In this document: in pieces, positions 1 to 4,888 of the stretch | Layout of the letters: every line of letters starts with the position of its first letter | How positions within the stretch are numbered: the stretch's first letter is position 1 | Assembly: GCA_937873285.1 (NCBI GenBank) | Contig: CALMNV010000238.1 | Location: forward strand, 1-6,167 | Length of the DNA stretch: 6,167 nucleotides | Source of the DNA: an uncultured Intrasporangium sp. | GTDB lineage: Bacteria > Actinomycetota > Actinomycetes > Actinomycetales > Dermatophilaceae | Direction: 5' to 3' | Translations under genes and position numbers: made by a program | The notes under the pieces: model-generated | Told to the model about the DNA's origin: nothing | Seen by the model: only the letters and a program-made list of their open reading frames with translations | Databases searched by the model: none

Positions 1-570
1 GGCCTTGAGGAACGCCTCGGTGCCGGACGTGGGGCGGGTGTAGAGCCAGGACAGCAGGCCGAGGGCGAACATGTTCTTCGCCCGCTCCTTCTCCTTGCGG
101 CTCAGGCCGGAGAACGCGGCCAGGGCCTGGACGGTGATGGAGGTGAGGGCGACGGGGTGGACGTGCCACGAGCTCAGCGACCCGTCCTCGAGCGGGCTCG
201 CGGCATACCCGACCTTGGCCAGGTTGCGCTTGGTGAACTCGTCGGTGTCGACGATGACCGTCGCGCCGCGGGGGAGGTCGCGCAGGTTGGCTTTCAGAGC
301 GGCCGGGTTCATCGCGACGAGGACGTCCGGGGCGTCTCCGGGGGTGAGCACGGCGTGGTCGGCGAAGTGCAGCTGGAAGCTCGACACGCCGGGCAGGGTC
401 CCCTGCGGGGCGCGGATCTCGGCCGGGAAGTTCGGCAGGGTGGACAGGTCGTTGCCGAGGAGGGCCGTCGAGGTGGTGAAGCGGTCACCGGTCAGCTGCA
501 TCCCGTCCCCGGAGTCCCCGGCGAATCGGATGACGACCCGGTCGAGCCGCTGGACGGTCTTGGTGTTCAT
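1..570 (-). CDS. korA: 2-oxoglutarate:ferredoxin oxidoreductase, alpha subunit (KorA), N-terminal part
   Basis: This is the 5' part (190 codons) of a gene that leaves the window at the left edge. KorA, with KorB, converts 2-oxoglutarate and CoA to succinyl-CoA and CO2 and reduces ferredoxin in the cytoplasm. The visible part is the N-terminal gamma domain of the fused gamma/alpha type. It has AGDSGDG at residues 17-23, then [17 protein letters not shown] at 47-55, [14 protein letters not shown] at 57-70, [12 protein letters not shown] around 85-96 and DTDEFTKRN around 108-116. All of these are typical of actinobacterial KorA. I chose the ATG at 570. An in-frame ATG at 636 would add 22 residues, but 6 of the 21 codons after that ATG end in A, against about 6 of 190 codons ending in A or T in the rest, so the extension looks non-coding. 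A GAGG at 585-582 (minus strand) lies 11 nt before the chosen start. KorB is expected next, outside the window. The gene is divergent from nuoA. The family is clear; only the start is uncertain. Confidence 0.93.
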   Translation of the reverse strand, partial: MNTKTVQRLDRVVIRFAGDSGDGMQLTGDRFTTSTALLGNDLSTLPNFPAEIRAPQGTLPGVSSFQLHFADHAVLTPGDAPDVLVAMNPAALKANLRDLPRGATVIVDTDEFTKRNLAKVGYAASPLEDGSLSSWHVHPVALTSITVQALAAFSGLSRKEKERAKNMFALGLLSWLYTRPTSGTEAFLKA

Positions 571-716
571 CGGTGAGGGTGCCTCGAGCTTCCGTGTTGA
601 CAGCGCCACCGGCTCGTGGCCGTGGCCTTTTTCCATGGTAGGTCGTGCCGTGCCGCCGTCAGGTCAACCGACACATCCCGGACGGCATTCCGCGGGGGCG
701 CTCAGGCGACACTGGC

Positions 717-722
717 TAGGCT
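717..722 (+). promoter_or_regulatory. Probable -10 element of a leaderless nuoA promoter
   Basis: TAGGCT fits the actinobacterial -10 pattern TAnnnT and ends 6 nt before the nuoA ATG. Transcription would therefore start at or next to the A of the start codon, which is the usual geometry of leaderless actinobacterial genes. The TAG inside this hexamer (717-719) is also an in-frame stop, and no start codon lies between it and 729, so nuoA cannot start earlier. The only Shine-Dalgarno-like bases are a weak AGG at 718-720. I see no convincing -35 box about 17 nt upstream. This is inferred from sequence only. Confidence 0.5.
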
Positions 723-728
723 GCCGTC

Positions 729-1088
729 ATGGCCGGATACGTCACCGTCGCCGCGGTCCTCGCGGCAGGCGTGCTGCTCGTGACGGCCGCCATGGTGGCC
801 CGCCGGCTGCTCGCGCCGAGAGCGCCCGTGCCGGCCAAGCTGACGACCTACGAGTCCGGTGTCGACCCGGTGGGGGAGGGCTGGGCGCAGACCAAGGTGC
901 GCTACTTCGTCTACTCCTTCCTCTACGTCGTGTTCGCGGTGGATGCCGTCTACCTCTTCCCCTGGGCGACGGTGCTGCGCGACGCGCGGCTCGGCGGGGC
1001 GAGCCTCGTGGAGATGGGCATCTTCGTGGCCTTGGTCGTGCTGGGCCTGGGCCACGCCGCTCGCCGCGGCCTGCTGAGGTGGATGTGA
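729..1088 (+). CDS. nuoA: NADH-quinone oxidoreductase (complex I) subunit A, NuoA
   Basis: This is a small membrane subunit (119 aa, normal for the family) at the junction of the membrane and peripheral arms of complex I. Three hydrophobic segments are visible at about residues 4-24, 59-81 and 91-110. The long loop after the first contains the family signature [11 protein letters not shown] (37-47) followed by GEGW, and the second helix contains [12 protein letters not shown] and YLFPWA. The usual FDVE of this helix reads FAVD here (residues 69-72), so the first acidic residue is Ala and the second Asp. The start is fixed by an in-frame TAG at 717. It is the first gene of the operon, and its TGA overlaps the nuoB ATG by one base (TGATG). 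Its only upstream neighbour is the divergent korA. Confidence 0.95.
   Translation: MAGYVTVAAVLAAGVLLVTAAMVARRLLAPRAPVPAKLTTYESGVDPVGEGWAQTKVRYFVYSFLYVVFAVDAVYLFPWATVLRDARLGGASLVEMGIFVALVVLGLGHAARRGLLRWM
1076..1082 (+). promoter_or_regulatory. Shine-Dalgarno sequence of nuoB
   Basis: GAGGTGG lies inside the 3' end of nuoA with a 5-nt gap to the ATG at 1088. It is the best ribosome binding site in the window and supports 1088 as the nuoB start. A GTG one codon earlier (1085) would sit too close to it. Confidence 0.6.
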
Positions 1089-1777
1089 TGGCGAGCGGGA
1101 AGCCGGTCGACCTGCCCCTGCCGACGCTGCGGCCGGCGGACCCGGGCGCGATCAGGATGGGGGCGCTCGGCGAGCGCGCGCCCCGCCCGGTCAAGATCGT
1201 GCTCAACTGGGGCCGGCGCTACTCGCTGTGGGTCTTCAACTTCGGCCTGGCCTGCTGCGCGATCGAGTTCATCGCCGCCTCGATGGGGCGGCACGACTTC
1301 ATCCGGCTGGGCGTCATCCCCTTCGCGCCGGGCCCGCGCCAGGCCGACCTCATGGTCGTCTCCGGCACGGTGACCGACAAGATGGCGCCGGCCATCCGGC
1401 GCCTCTACGACCAGATGCCCGAGCCGAAGTACGTCATCTCCTTCGGCGCCTGCTCCAACTCGGGGGGCCCCTACTGGGACTCCTACAGCGTCACCAAGGG
1501 CGTCGACCAGATCGTGCCGGTCGACGTCTACGTGCCCGGCTGCCCACCTCGGCCGGAGGCGCTGCTGCACGGCATCCTCCGGCTCCAGGAGAGGATCGCG
1601 GCCGAGGAGCTGGGCACCGAGCGGCTCCGCAGGCGGTATGCCGGCTCGCGCACCGGCACGGCGGGTGAGCTCACCCGCCCGCTCGTGCCGCGCCCCACGG
1701 GCCGCAGCGGCGCCACCCGGGCGACCCGGGCGACCCGGGCTACCCGGTCTACCGGAGTCGACGGGCGCGACCAGTGA
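1088..1777 (+). CDS. nuoB: NADH-quinone oxidoreductase (complex I) subunit B, NuoB
   Basis: NuoB carries the terminal [4Fe-4S] cluster N2, which hands electrons to quinone. All four expected ligands are present: the tandem Cys56-Cys57 in [10 protein letters not shown], Cys122 in [10 protein letters not shown] and Cys152 in PGCPPRPEA. The core (about residues 32-175) is conserved without gaps. The protein has 229 aa, longer than a typical NuoB, because of an Arg/Thr/Gly-rich tail of about 45 residues (from about 185). This tail is predicted to be disordered and contains four ATR repeats encoded by a 9-nt tandem repeat. A long in-frame extension upstream crosses korA and nuoA and is not coding. 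The start at 1088 has a good ribosome binding site. The TGA overlaps the nuoC GTG by 4 nt. NuoD, the usual partner that completes the quinone pocket, is not encoded next to it. Confidence 0.96.
   Translation: MASGKPVDLPLPTLRPADPGAIRMGALGERAPRPVKIVLNWGRRYSLWVFNFGLACCAIEFIAASMGRHDFIRLGVIPFAPGPRQADLMVVSGTVTDKMAPAIRRLYDQMPEPKYVISFGACSNSGGPYWDSYSVTKGVDQIVPVDVYVPGCPPRPEALLHGILRLQERIAAEELGTERLRRRYAGSRTGTAGELTRPLVPRPTGRSGATRATRATRATRSTGVDGRDQ
1715..1755 (+). repeat. 9-nt tandem repeat in the 3' end of nuoB
   Basis: Copies are ACCCGGGCG at 1715-1723 and again at 1724-1732, then ACCCGGGCT at 1733-1741, ACCCGGTCT at 1742-1750, and a partial ACCGG. The unit is a multiple of three, so a gain or loss of copies would change only the number of Ala-Thr-Arg units in the NuoB tail. 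Confidence 0.9.
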
Positions 1778-2304
1778 GGACCACCGACGTGCGCGACGTG
1801 CCGCTCGCCGACTGGGTGGCGACGGTCAGCAGGCTGCGCGAGGAGGGGTTCGCCTACTTCGACTGGTGCACCGCCGTCGACCAGACCGACGCCGCGGACG
1901 GTGCGGGGTTCGACCTCGTCTGCCACCTGCTCGCGGTGGGCACGCCGCGGCAGCTGCGCTCGGCCCTGCTGCGCACCCGACTGCCGGAAGGGGCGGCGGC
2001 GCCCTCGCTCACCGGCCTCTTCCCCGGCGCTGCCTGGCACGAGCGCGAGACGCACGAGATGTTCGGCATCGACTTCGCCGGCTTCGACGACGGCACCGGG
2101 CTCGGGCTGCGCCCGCTGCTGCTCCCCGACGGTTTCGAGGGGACGCCGTTGCGCAAGTCCTTCGTCCTCGCCGCCCGGGCTGCGAAGACCTGGCCCGGCG
2201 GCAAGGAGCCGGGGGAGGGCCACGCCGAGAGCCGCCGCGCCGGAGCGTCCCGCCGCCGGGTGCAGGCGCCCGGCGTGCCCGGTCCGGAGTGGGGGCCGCG
2301 ATGA
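1774..2304 (+). CDS. nuoC: NADH-quinone oxidoreductase (complex I) subunit C, NuoC (30 kDa subunit)
   Basis: NuoC is a peripheral-arm subunit that packs against NuoD and NuoB/NuoI on the cytoplasmic side. The 176-aa protein has the family signature [14 protein letters not shown] at about residues 88-101, followed by [12 protein letters not shown] and PLRKSF (to about 130). The segment after it, [12 protein letters not shown] and then [11 protein letters not shown] at the end, resembles the C-terminus I recall from the Streptomyces second-cluster NuoC proteins. The N-terminus is short compared with many NuoC proteins. The GTG at 1774 overlaps the nuoB stop (GTGA) and is the earliest start in this open frame. 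No Shine-Dalgarno sequence is obvious, so translation probably depends on coupling to nuoB. There is no fused NuoD domain, unlike the NuoCD of E. coli. The TGA overlaps the ATG of a mini-ORF by 4 nt. Confidence 0.92.
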   Translation: MRTTDVRDVPLADWVATVSRLREEGFAYFDWCTAVDQTDAADGAGFDLVCHLLAVGTPRQLRSALLRTRLPEGAAAPSLTGLFPGAAWHERETHEMFGIDFAGFDDGTGLGLRPLLLPDGFEGTPLRKSFVLAARAAKTWPGGKEPGEGHAESRRAGASRRRVQAPGVPGPEWGPR

Positions 2305-2387
2305 GCCTCACGACGGCCGTCGTCAGGGCCGGCGCGCTGCGCGTCGTGGTGCGCGTCGCGGTGCGCGTCGTGGTGAGCGTCCGGTGA
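2301..2387 (+). CDS. 28-codon mini-ORF between nuoC and nuoH, unknown
   Basis: I do not recognise this. The only sequence between nuoC and nuoH is an open frame of 28 codons. Its ATG overlaps the nuoC stop (ATGA, 2301-2304) and its TGA overlaps the nuoH GTG (GTGA, 2384-2387), the same coupling used at the other junctions. A GGAG at 2286-2289 lies 11 nt before the ATG. The second half consists almost only of Val and Arg (pattern [16 protein letters not shown]), encoded by a 12-nt tandem repeat. There is no sign of an acidic residue, cysteine or known domain. It could be a translated peptide, a ribosome bridge that only carries coupling to nuoH, or the scar of a lost gene, possibly nuoD. A chance frame is also possible at this length. 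Its valine-arginine composition may simply reflect the repeat. Confidence 0.4.
   Translation: MSLTTAVVRAGALRVVVRVAVRVVVSVR
2339..2374 (+). repeat. 12-nt tandem repeat at the nuoC-nuoH junction
   Basis: There are three copies of GCGCGTCGTGGT (2339-2350, 2351-2362 with one T-to-C change, 2363-2374), followed by a decayed fourth that runs into the nuoH start. The end of the last copy supplies the GGTGAG that serves as nuoH ribosome binding site. The repeat is in frame with the mini-ORF. Confidence 0.85.
2372..2377 (+). promoter_or_regulatory. Probable Shine-Dalgarno sequence of nuoH
   Basis: GGTGAG lies 6 nt before the GTG at 2384 and matches the GGTGA part of the anti-Shine-Dalgarno complement. 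It sits on the last unit of the 12-nt tandem repeat, so changes in that repeat could affect nuoH translation. Confidence 0.4.
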
Positions 2388-3349
2388 GCACGGGGTCGGT
2401 GCTCGAGGTCGTGCTGCGGGCCGCCGCCGTGCTGGCCGCCTTCCTTGTCCTTCCGCTCCTCGTGGGGCAGACCGAGCACAAGGTCATGGCGCACATGCAG
2501 GGCCGGCTGGGGCCGATGTATGCCGGGGGCTTCCACGGGTGGGCCCAGCTCGTCGCCGACGGGGTGAAGTTCGTCCAGAAGGAGGACGTCACGCCGGCCC
2601 GGGCGGACCGGTGGGTCTTCCGGCTCGCGCCTGCGGTGGCGCTCCTGCCCTACCTCGTCGCCCTCGCCGTGATCCCGCTGTCCCCGTCGGTCGTCGGGGC
2701 GCAGGTGGACGCCAGCGTGCTGCTGGTCCTCGCCGTCATGGGGGTCGGCATCGTCGGCACGCTCATGGCCGGCTGGGCCTCGGCCAACAAGTACTCCCTG
2801 CTGGGCGGCATGCGCGCCGCGGCCCAGCTCGTCTCCTACGAGCTGCCGATGGTGCTGGCCGTCGCCTCTGTGGCGCTCGCCGCCGGCACACTGTCGCTGA
2901 CCGGCATCGCCGCGGCATGGAGGCCGTGGTGGCTGCTGTGGCAGCTGCCCGGGGCGCTCGTGTTCCTCGTCAGCGCCCTCGCCGAGCTGCAGCGGCCGCC
3001 CTTCGACATGCCCGTGGCCGACTCCGAGATCGTCTTCGGGGTCTTCACCGAGTACACCGGGCTGCGGTTCGCCTTCTTCCTGCTCGCCGAGTACGCCGGG
3101 ATCGTCGTGCTGTCCCTGCTGTTCGCCGTCCTCTTCCTCGGCGGCTGGGCCGGCCCTCTCCCGGACGTGCTGGGGTGGCTGTGGACGCTGCTCAAGGGCT
3201 TCGCCGTCGCCGTCGTGGTCATCTGGTTGCGGGTCTCATGGCCCCGGCTGCGGGAGGACCAGCTGCAGCGTCTGGCGTGGGTGTGGCTGGTGCCCATCGC
3301 GCTGGTCCAGCTCGCCGTCACCTCCGTCGTCGTGGTGGCGACCCGGTGA
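2384..3349 (+). CDS. nuoH: NADH-quinone oxidoreductase (complex I) subunit H, NuoH (subunit 1)
   Basis: NuoH is the membrane subunit that joins the peripheral arm to the proton-pumping arm and lines the quinone channel. The 321-aa protein has about eight hydrophobic segments. Conserved blocks are [21 protein letters not shown] (in parts, from residue 29), [10 protein letters not shown] (59-68), [12 protein letters not shown] (79-90), the [19 protein letters not shown] region from 130, SYELPM (151-156), [11 protein letters not shown] (200-210) and TEYTGLRF (222-229). The loop that usually reads PEAESE reads PVADSE (210-215), so one commonly conserved Glu is Val. As far as I recall this also holds for other second-cluster NuoH proteins. 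The open frame extends far upstream across nuoC, but homology begins just after the GTG at 2384, which overlaps the mini-ORF stop. The TGA overlaps the nuoI GTG by 4 nt. Confidence 0.95.
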   Translation: MSTGSVLEVVLRAAAVLAAFLVLPLLVGQTEHKVMAHMQGRLGPMYAGGFHGWAQLVADGVKFVQKEDVTPARADRWVFRLAPAVALLPYLVALAVIPLSPSVVGAQVDASVLLVLAVMGVGIVGTLMAGWASANKYSLLGGMRAAAQLVSYELPMVLAVASVALAAGTLSLTGIAAAWRPWWLLWQLPGALVFLVSALAELQRPPFDMPVADSEIVFGVFTEYTGLRFAFFLLAEYAGIVVLSLLFAVLFLGGWAGPLPDVLGWLWTLLKGFAVAVVVIWLRVSWPRLREDQLQRLAWVWLVPIALVQLAVTSVVVVATR

Positions 3350-3981
3350 CCGGGCGGGCGCCGGAGAGCCGGCGCGGCGGCATACTGCCGGGTCTGGCCA
3401 AGGGGCTGGCGACCACGGCCCGCTCGCTGACCCGGCACGCGCACACTGCCGAGTATCCCGACGTGCAGCCCGCGCTGCCGCCGCGCAGCCGTGGCGTCAT
3501 CGCGCTGACGGAGGAGAACTGCACGTCGTGCATGCTGTGCGCCCGGGAGTGCCCCGACTGGTGCATCTACATCGACTCCCACAAAGAGGAGCTGCCCGCC
3601 ACGACGCCCGGTGGGCGGGCCCGGCAGCGCAACGTGCTCGACCGCTTCGCGATCGACTTCTCGCTGTGCATGTACTGCGGCATCTGCGTGGAGGTGTGCC
3701 CCTTCGACGCGCTGCACTGGAGCCCGCAGTTCGAGTATGCCGAGCTCGACATCCGCGACCTGCTGCACGAGAAGGACCGGCTGCGCGCGTGGATGGAGAC
3801 GGTGCCGCCGCCCCCGCCGCTCGACCCCCGCTCCGCCGCGCCGGCCGAGGTGGTCGCGGCCGCCAAGCCGCCGGTCGCCCGCCGGCCTCCACCGGTGAGT
3901 GCTCCGGTGACTGCTCCGGTGACTGCTCCGGTGACTTCCCCAATGCCTCCTGCTGACGACGCGGGCGGAGACGAGGCATGA
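3346..3981 (+). CDS. nuoI: NADH-quinone oxidoreductase (complex I) subunit I, NuoI (8Fe ferredoxin-like)
   Basis: NuoI carries clusters N6a and N6b and passes electrons towards NuoB. Two complete CxxCxxCxxxCP motifs are present: Cys59, 62, 65 and 69 ([13 protein letters not shown]) and Cys108, 111, 114 and 118 ([16 protein letters not shown]). An N-terminal amphipathic stretch ([17 protein letters not shown], 12-28) fits the membrane-anchoring helix of the family. From about residue 155 to 211 there is a Pro/Ala-rich, low-complexity tail with APVT repeats, encoded by a 12-nt tandem repeat, so the protein is longer than the core needs. The GTG at 3346 overlaps the nuoH stop. The open frame extends upstream across nuoH without homology. 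Ile13 uses the rare ATA codon. In a complex without NuoE, F and G this subunit would be the likely entry point for electrons from a ferredoxin (inference). Confidence 0.95.
   Translation: MTGRAPESRRGGILPGLAKGLATTARSLTRHAHTAEYPDVQPALPPRSRGVIALTEENCTSCMLCARECPDWCIYIDSHKEELPATTPGGRARQRNVLDRFAIDFSLCMYCGICVEVCPFDALHWSPQFEYAELDIRDLLHEKDRLRAWMETVPPPPPLDPRSAAPAEVVAAAKPPVARRPPPVSAPVTAPVTAPVTSPMPPADDAGGDEA
3889..3936 (+). repeat. 12-nt tandem repeat in the 3' end of nuoI
   Basis: Three perfect copies of GCTCCGGTGACT occupy 3901-3912, 3913-3924 and 3925-3936, preceded by a degenerate copy at 3889-3900 (9 of 12 bases the same). It encodes Ala-Pro-Val-Thr repeats in the NuoI tail and keeps the frame. Confidence 0.92.
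3967..3970 (+). promoter_or_regulatory. Shine-Dalgarno sequence of nuoJ
   Basis: GGAG lies 7 nt before the nuoJ ATG at 3978, inside the nuoI 3' end, with a second purine run GAGG at 3973-3976. It supports the ATG that overlaps the nuoI stop. Confidence 0.5.
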
Positions 3982-4502
3982 CGACCCGCGACCTCGTCTT
4001 CGCCGCCGTCGGGCTGCTCACCGCCGCCGCCGGCCTGCTCGCCGTCACGACGCGGCACGTCGTGCACGCGGCCCTGTGGCTGCTCGTCAGCCTCGGCTCG
4101 CTCGCGGGGTGCTACCTCGTCCTCGGGCAGGAGCTCGTCGGGCTGGTCCAGCTGCTCGTGTATGTCGGCGCCATCGTCGTGCTCGTCCTCTTCGCCCTCA
4201 TGCTCACCCGGGCCCCGATCGGACCCGAGGCGCAGATCAGCACCCCCGGGTGGCAGCGGGTCGTCGGCGCCGTGCTGGGCGCCGCCACGACGGCGCTCGT
4301 GGCGACCCTCGTCCTGCCGGCGCTCGGCCCGGGTGTCGTCGACCTCGACCGGGCGCCGACGAGCACGCCGCAGGTGGCCGCAGCGATCTTCGGCACGTGG
4401 GTGTGGCCCTTCGAGCTGCTGTCGGTGCTGCTGCTCGTCGCCCTCGTCGGCGCGTTCGCGGTGTCCCGGCTCGTCGTGGCGGACGGCGGGCGGCGCCGGT
4501 GA
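3978..4502 (+). CDS. nuoJ: NADH-quinone oxidoreductase (complex I) subunit J, NuoJ (subunit 6)
   Basis: NuoJ is an integral membrane subunit next to NuoA, NuoH and NuoK. The 174-aa protein has five hydrophobic segments at roughly 5-25, 29-49, 55-76, 92-115 and 143-165. The third holds the family signature: [18 protein letters not shown], with the conserved Tyr62 and Gly64 of the helix that forms a pi-bulge in known structures. Glu52 lies just before it ([10 protein letters not shown]). The C-terminal [17 protein letters not shown] block (142-158) is also typical. The ATG at 3978 overlaps the nuoI stop (ATGA) and has a GGAG ribosome binding site. The protein ends in a short Arg-rich tail, and its TGA overlaps the nuoK GTG. 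Nothing is missing or broken. Confidence 0.94.
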   Translation: MTTRDLVFAAVGLLTAAAGLLAVTTRHVVHAALWLLVSLGSLAGCYLVLGQELVGLVQLLVYVGAIVVLVLFALMLTRAPIGPEAQISTPGWQRVVGAVLGAATTALVATLVLPALGPGVVDLDRAPTSTPQVAAAIFGTWVWPFELLSVLLLVALVGAFAVSRLVVADGGRRR

Positions 4503-4888
4503 TCCACCTCTACCTCCCGGCCGGTCTCGCCGCCCTGCTCGTGGGGCTGGGCGTCTACGGCATGCTGGCCCGGCGCAACGCGGTCCTCGTCCTCGTCGGG
4601 GTCGAGCTCGTCCTCGCCGGAGCGAGCCTGCTGCTGGTGACGGCCGGCTCTCGTCCCGGCTCGCCGTATGCCGCGGGGCCGGTGCTGACGGTCTTCGTCA
4701 TCACCATCGCGGCGGCCGAGGTCGTCGTCGCGCTCGCCGTGGTGCTGCTGCTCTTCCGGCGCACGGGCTCCATCGACCTCACCCAGCCCCCCGACGCCAC
4801 CCCCGACGCCGGTTCGAGGTATTCCGACGCTCCGGAGGGCGCCGGAATACCTCGAACCGTGGGGCAGGATCGACCGGTGGCGCCGTGA
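4499..4888 (+). CDS. nuoK: NADH-quinone oxidoreductase (complex I) subunit K, NuoK (subunit 4L)
   Basis: NuoK is a three-helix membrane subunit of the proton path. Hydrophobic segments lie at about 4-22, 28-49 and 60-86. The two buried glutamates of the family are present: Glu36 (GVELVLAGASLLL) and Glu74 (TIAAAEVVVALAV), matching E. coli Glu36 and Glu72. The normal family length is about 100 aa and homology stops near residue 90, but the frame continues to 129. The extra hydrophilic tail is largely encoded by a perfect inverted repeat at 4810-4859 (residues 104-121), so the tail is probably a late addition. The GTG at 4499 overlaps the nuoJ stop (GTGA). Although the open frame reaches upstream across nuoJ, that part shows no homology. 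The TGA overlaps the nuoL GTG by 4 nt, so coupling survived the insertion. Confidence 0.94.
   Translation: MIHLYLPAGLAALLVGLGVYGMLARRNAVLVLVGVELVLAGASLLLVTAGSRPGSPYAAGPVLTVFVITIAAAEVVVALAVVLLLFRRTGSIDLTQPPDATPDAGSRYSDAPEGAGIPRTVGQDRPVAP
4810..4859. repeat. Perfect 17-bp inverted repeat (palindromic element) inside nuoK
   Basis: The left arm CGGTTCGAGGTATTCCG (4810-4826) is the exact reverse complement of the right arm at 4843-4859. The 16-nt spacer can pair further: after one A/C mismatch, four Watson-Crick pairs and one G-U pair close a CGGA loop. The result is one long hairpin of about 22 pairs. The arms are visibly less GC-rich than the surrounding sequence. No T-run follows, so it is not a typical terminator, and nuoL starts 26 nt after it. 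It resembles REP-type or miniature palindromic elements, but no transposase or target duplication is seen. Confidence 0.9.

Noticed and set aside
597..602. TTGACA on the plus strand as -35 box
   Set aside because: No TAnnnT hexamer lies 16-19 nt downstream, and it is about 115 bp from the likely nuoA -10 element.
635..667. korA promoter from TTGACC (667-662) and TACCAT (640-635) on the minus strand
   Set aside because: The spacer is 21 nt, longer than usual, so the pair is not convincing. It would fit a start at 570 with a leader, but I would not annotate it without transcript data.
71..1087. Long plus-strand open frame upstream of nuoB, continuous with it
   Set aside because: It runs antisense through korA and out of frame through nuoA. 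It shows no family motifs until the nuoB start at 1088, and both underlying genes are unmistakable. GC-rich DNA gives long spurious frames.
2836..3768. 310-codon open frame on the minus strand
   Set aside because: It is antisense to nuoH and nuoI, whose conserved motifs are clear. The product is an Arg/Ser/Thr-rich low-complexity string with no recognisable domain.
3889..3936. The nuoI 3' repeats as a CRISPR array
   Set aside because: Units are 12 nt, directly adjacent without spacers, and in frame with the coding sequence. This is a simple tandem repeat.
4810..4888. The nuoK hairpin as a transcription terminator
   Set aside because: No run of T follows, and nuoL starts 26 nt later with a 4-nt overlap to nuoK, so the operon continues.
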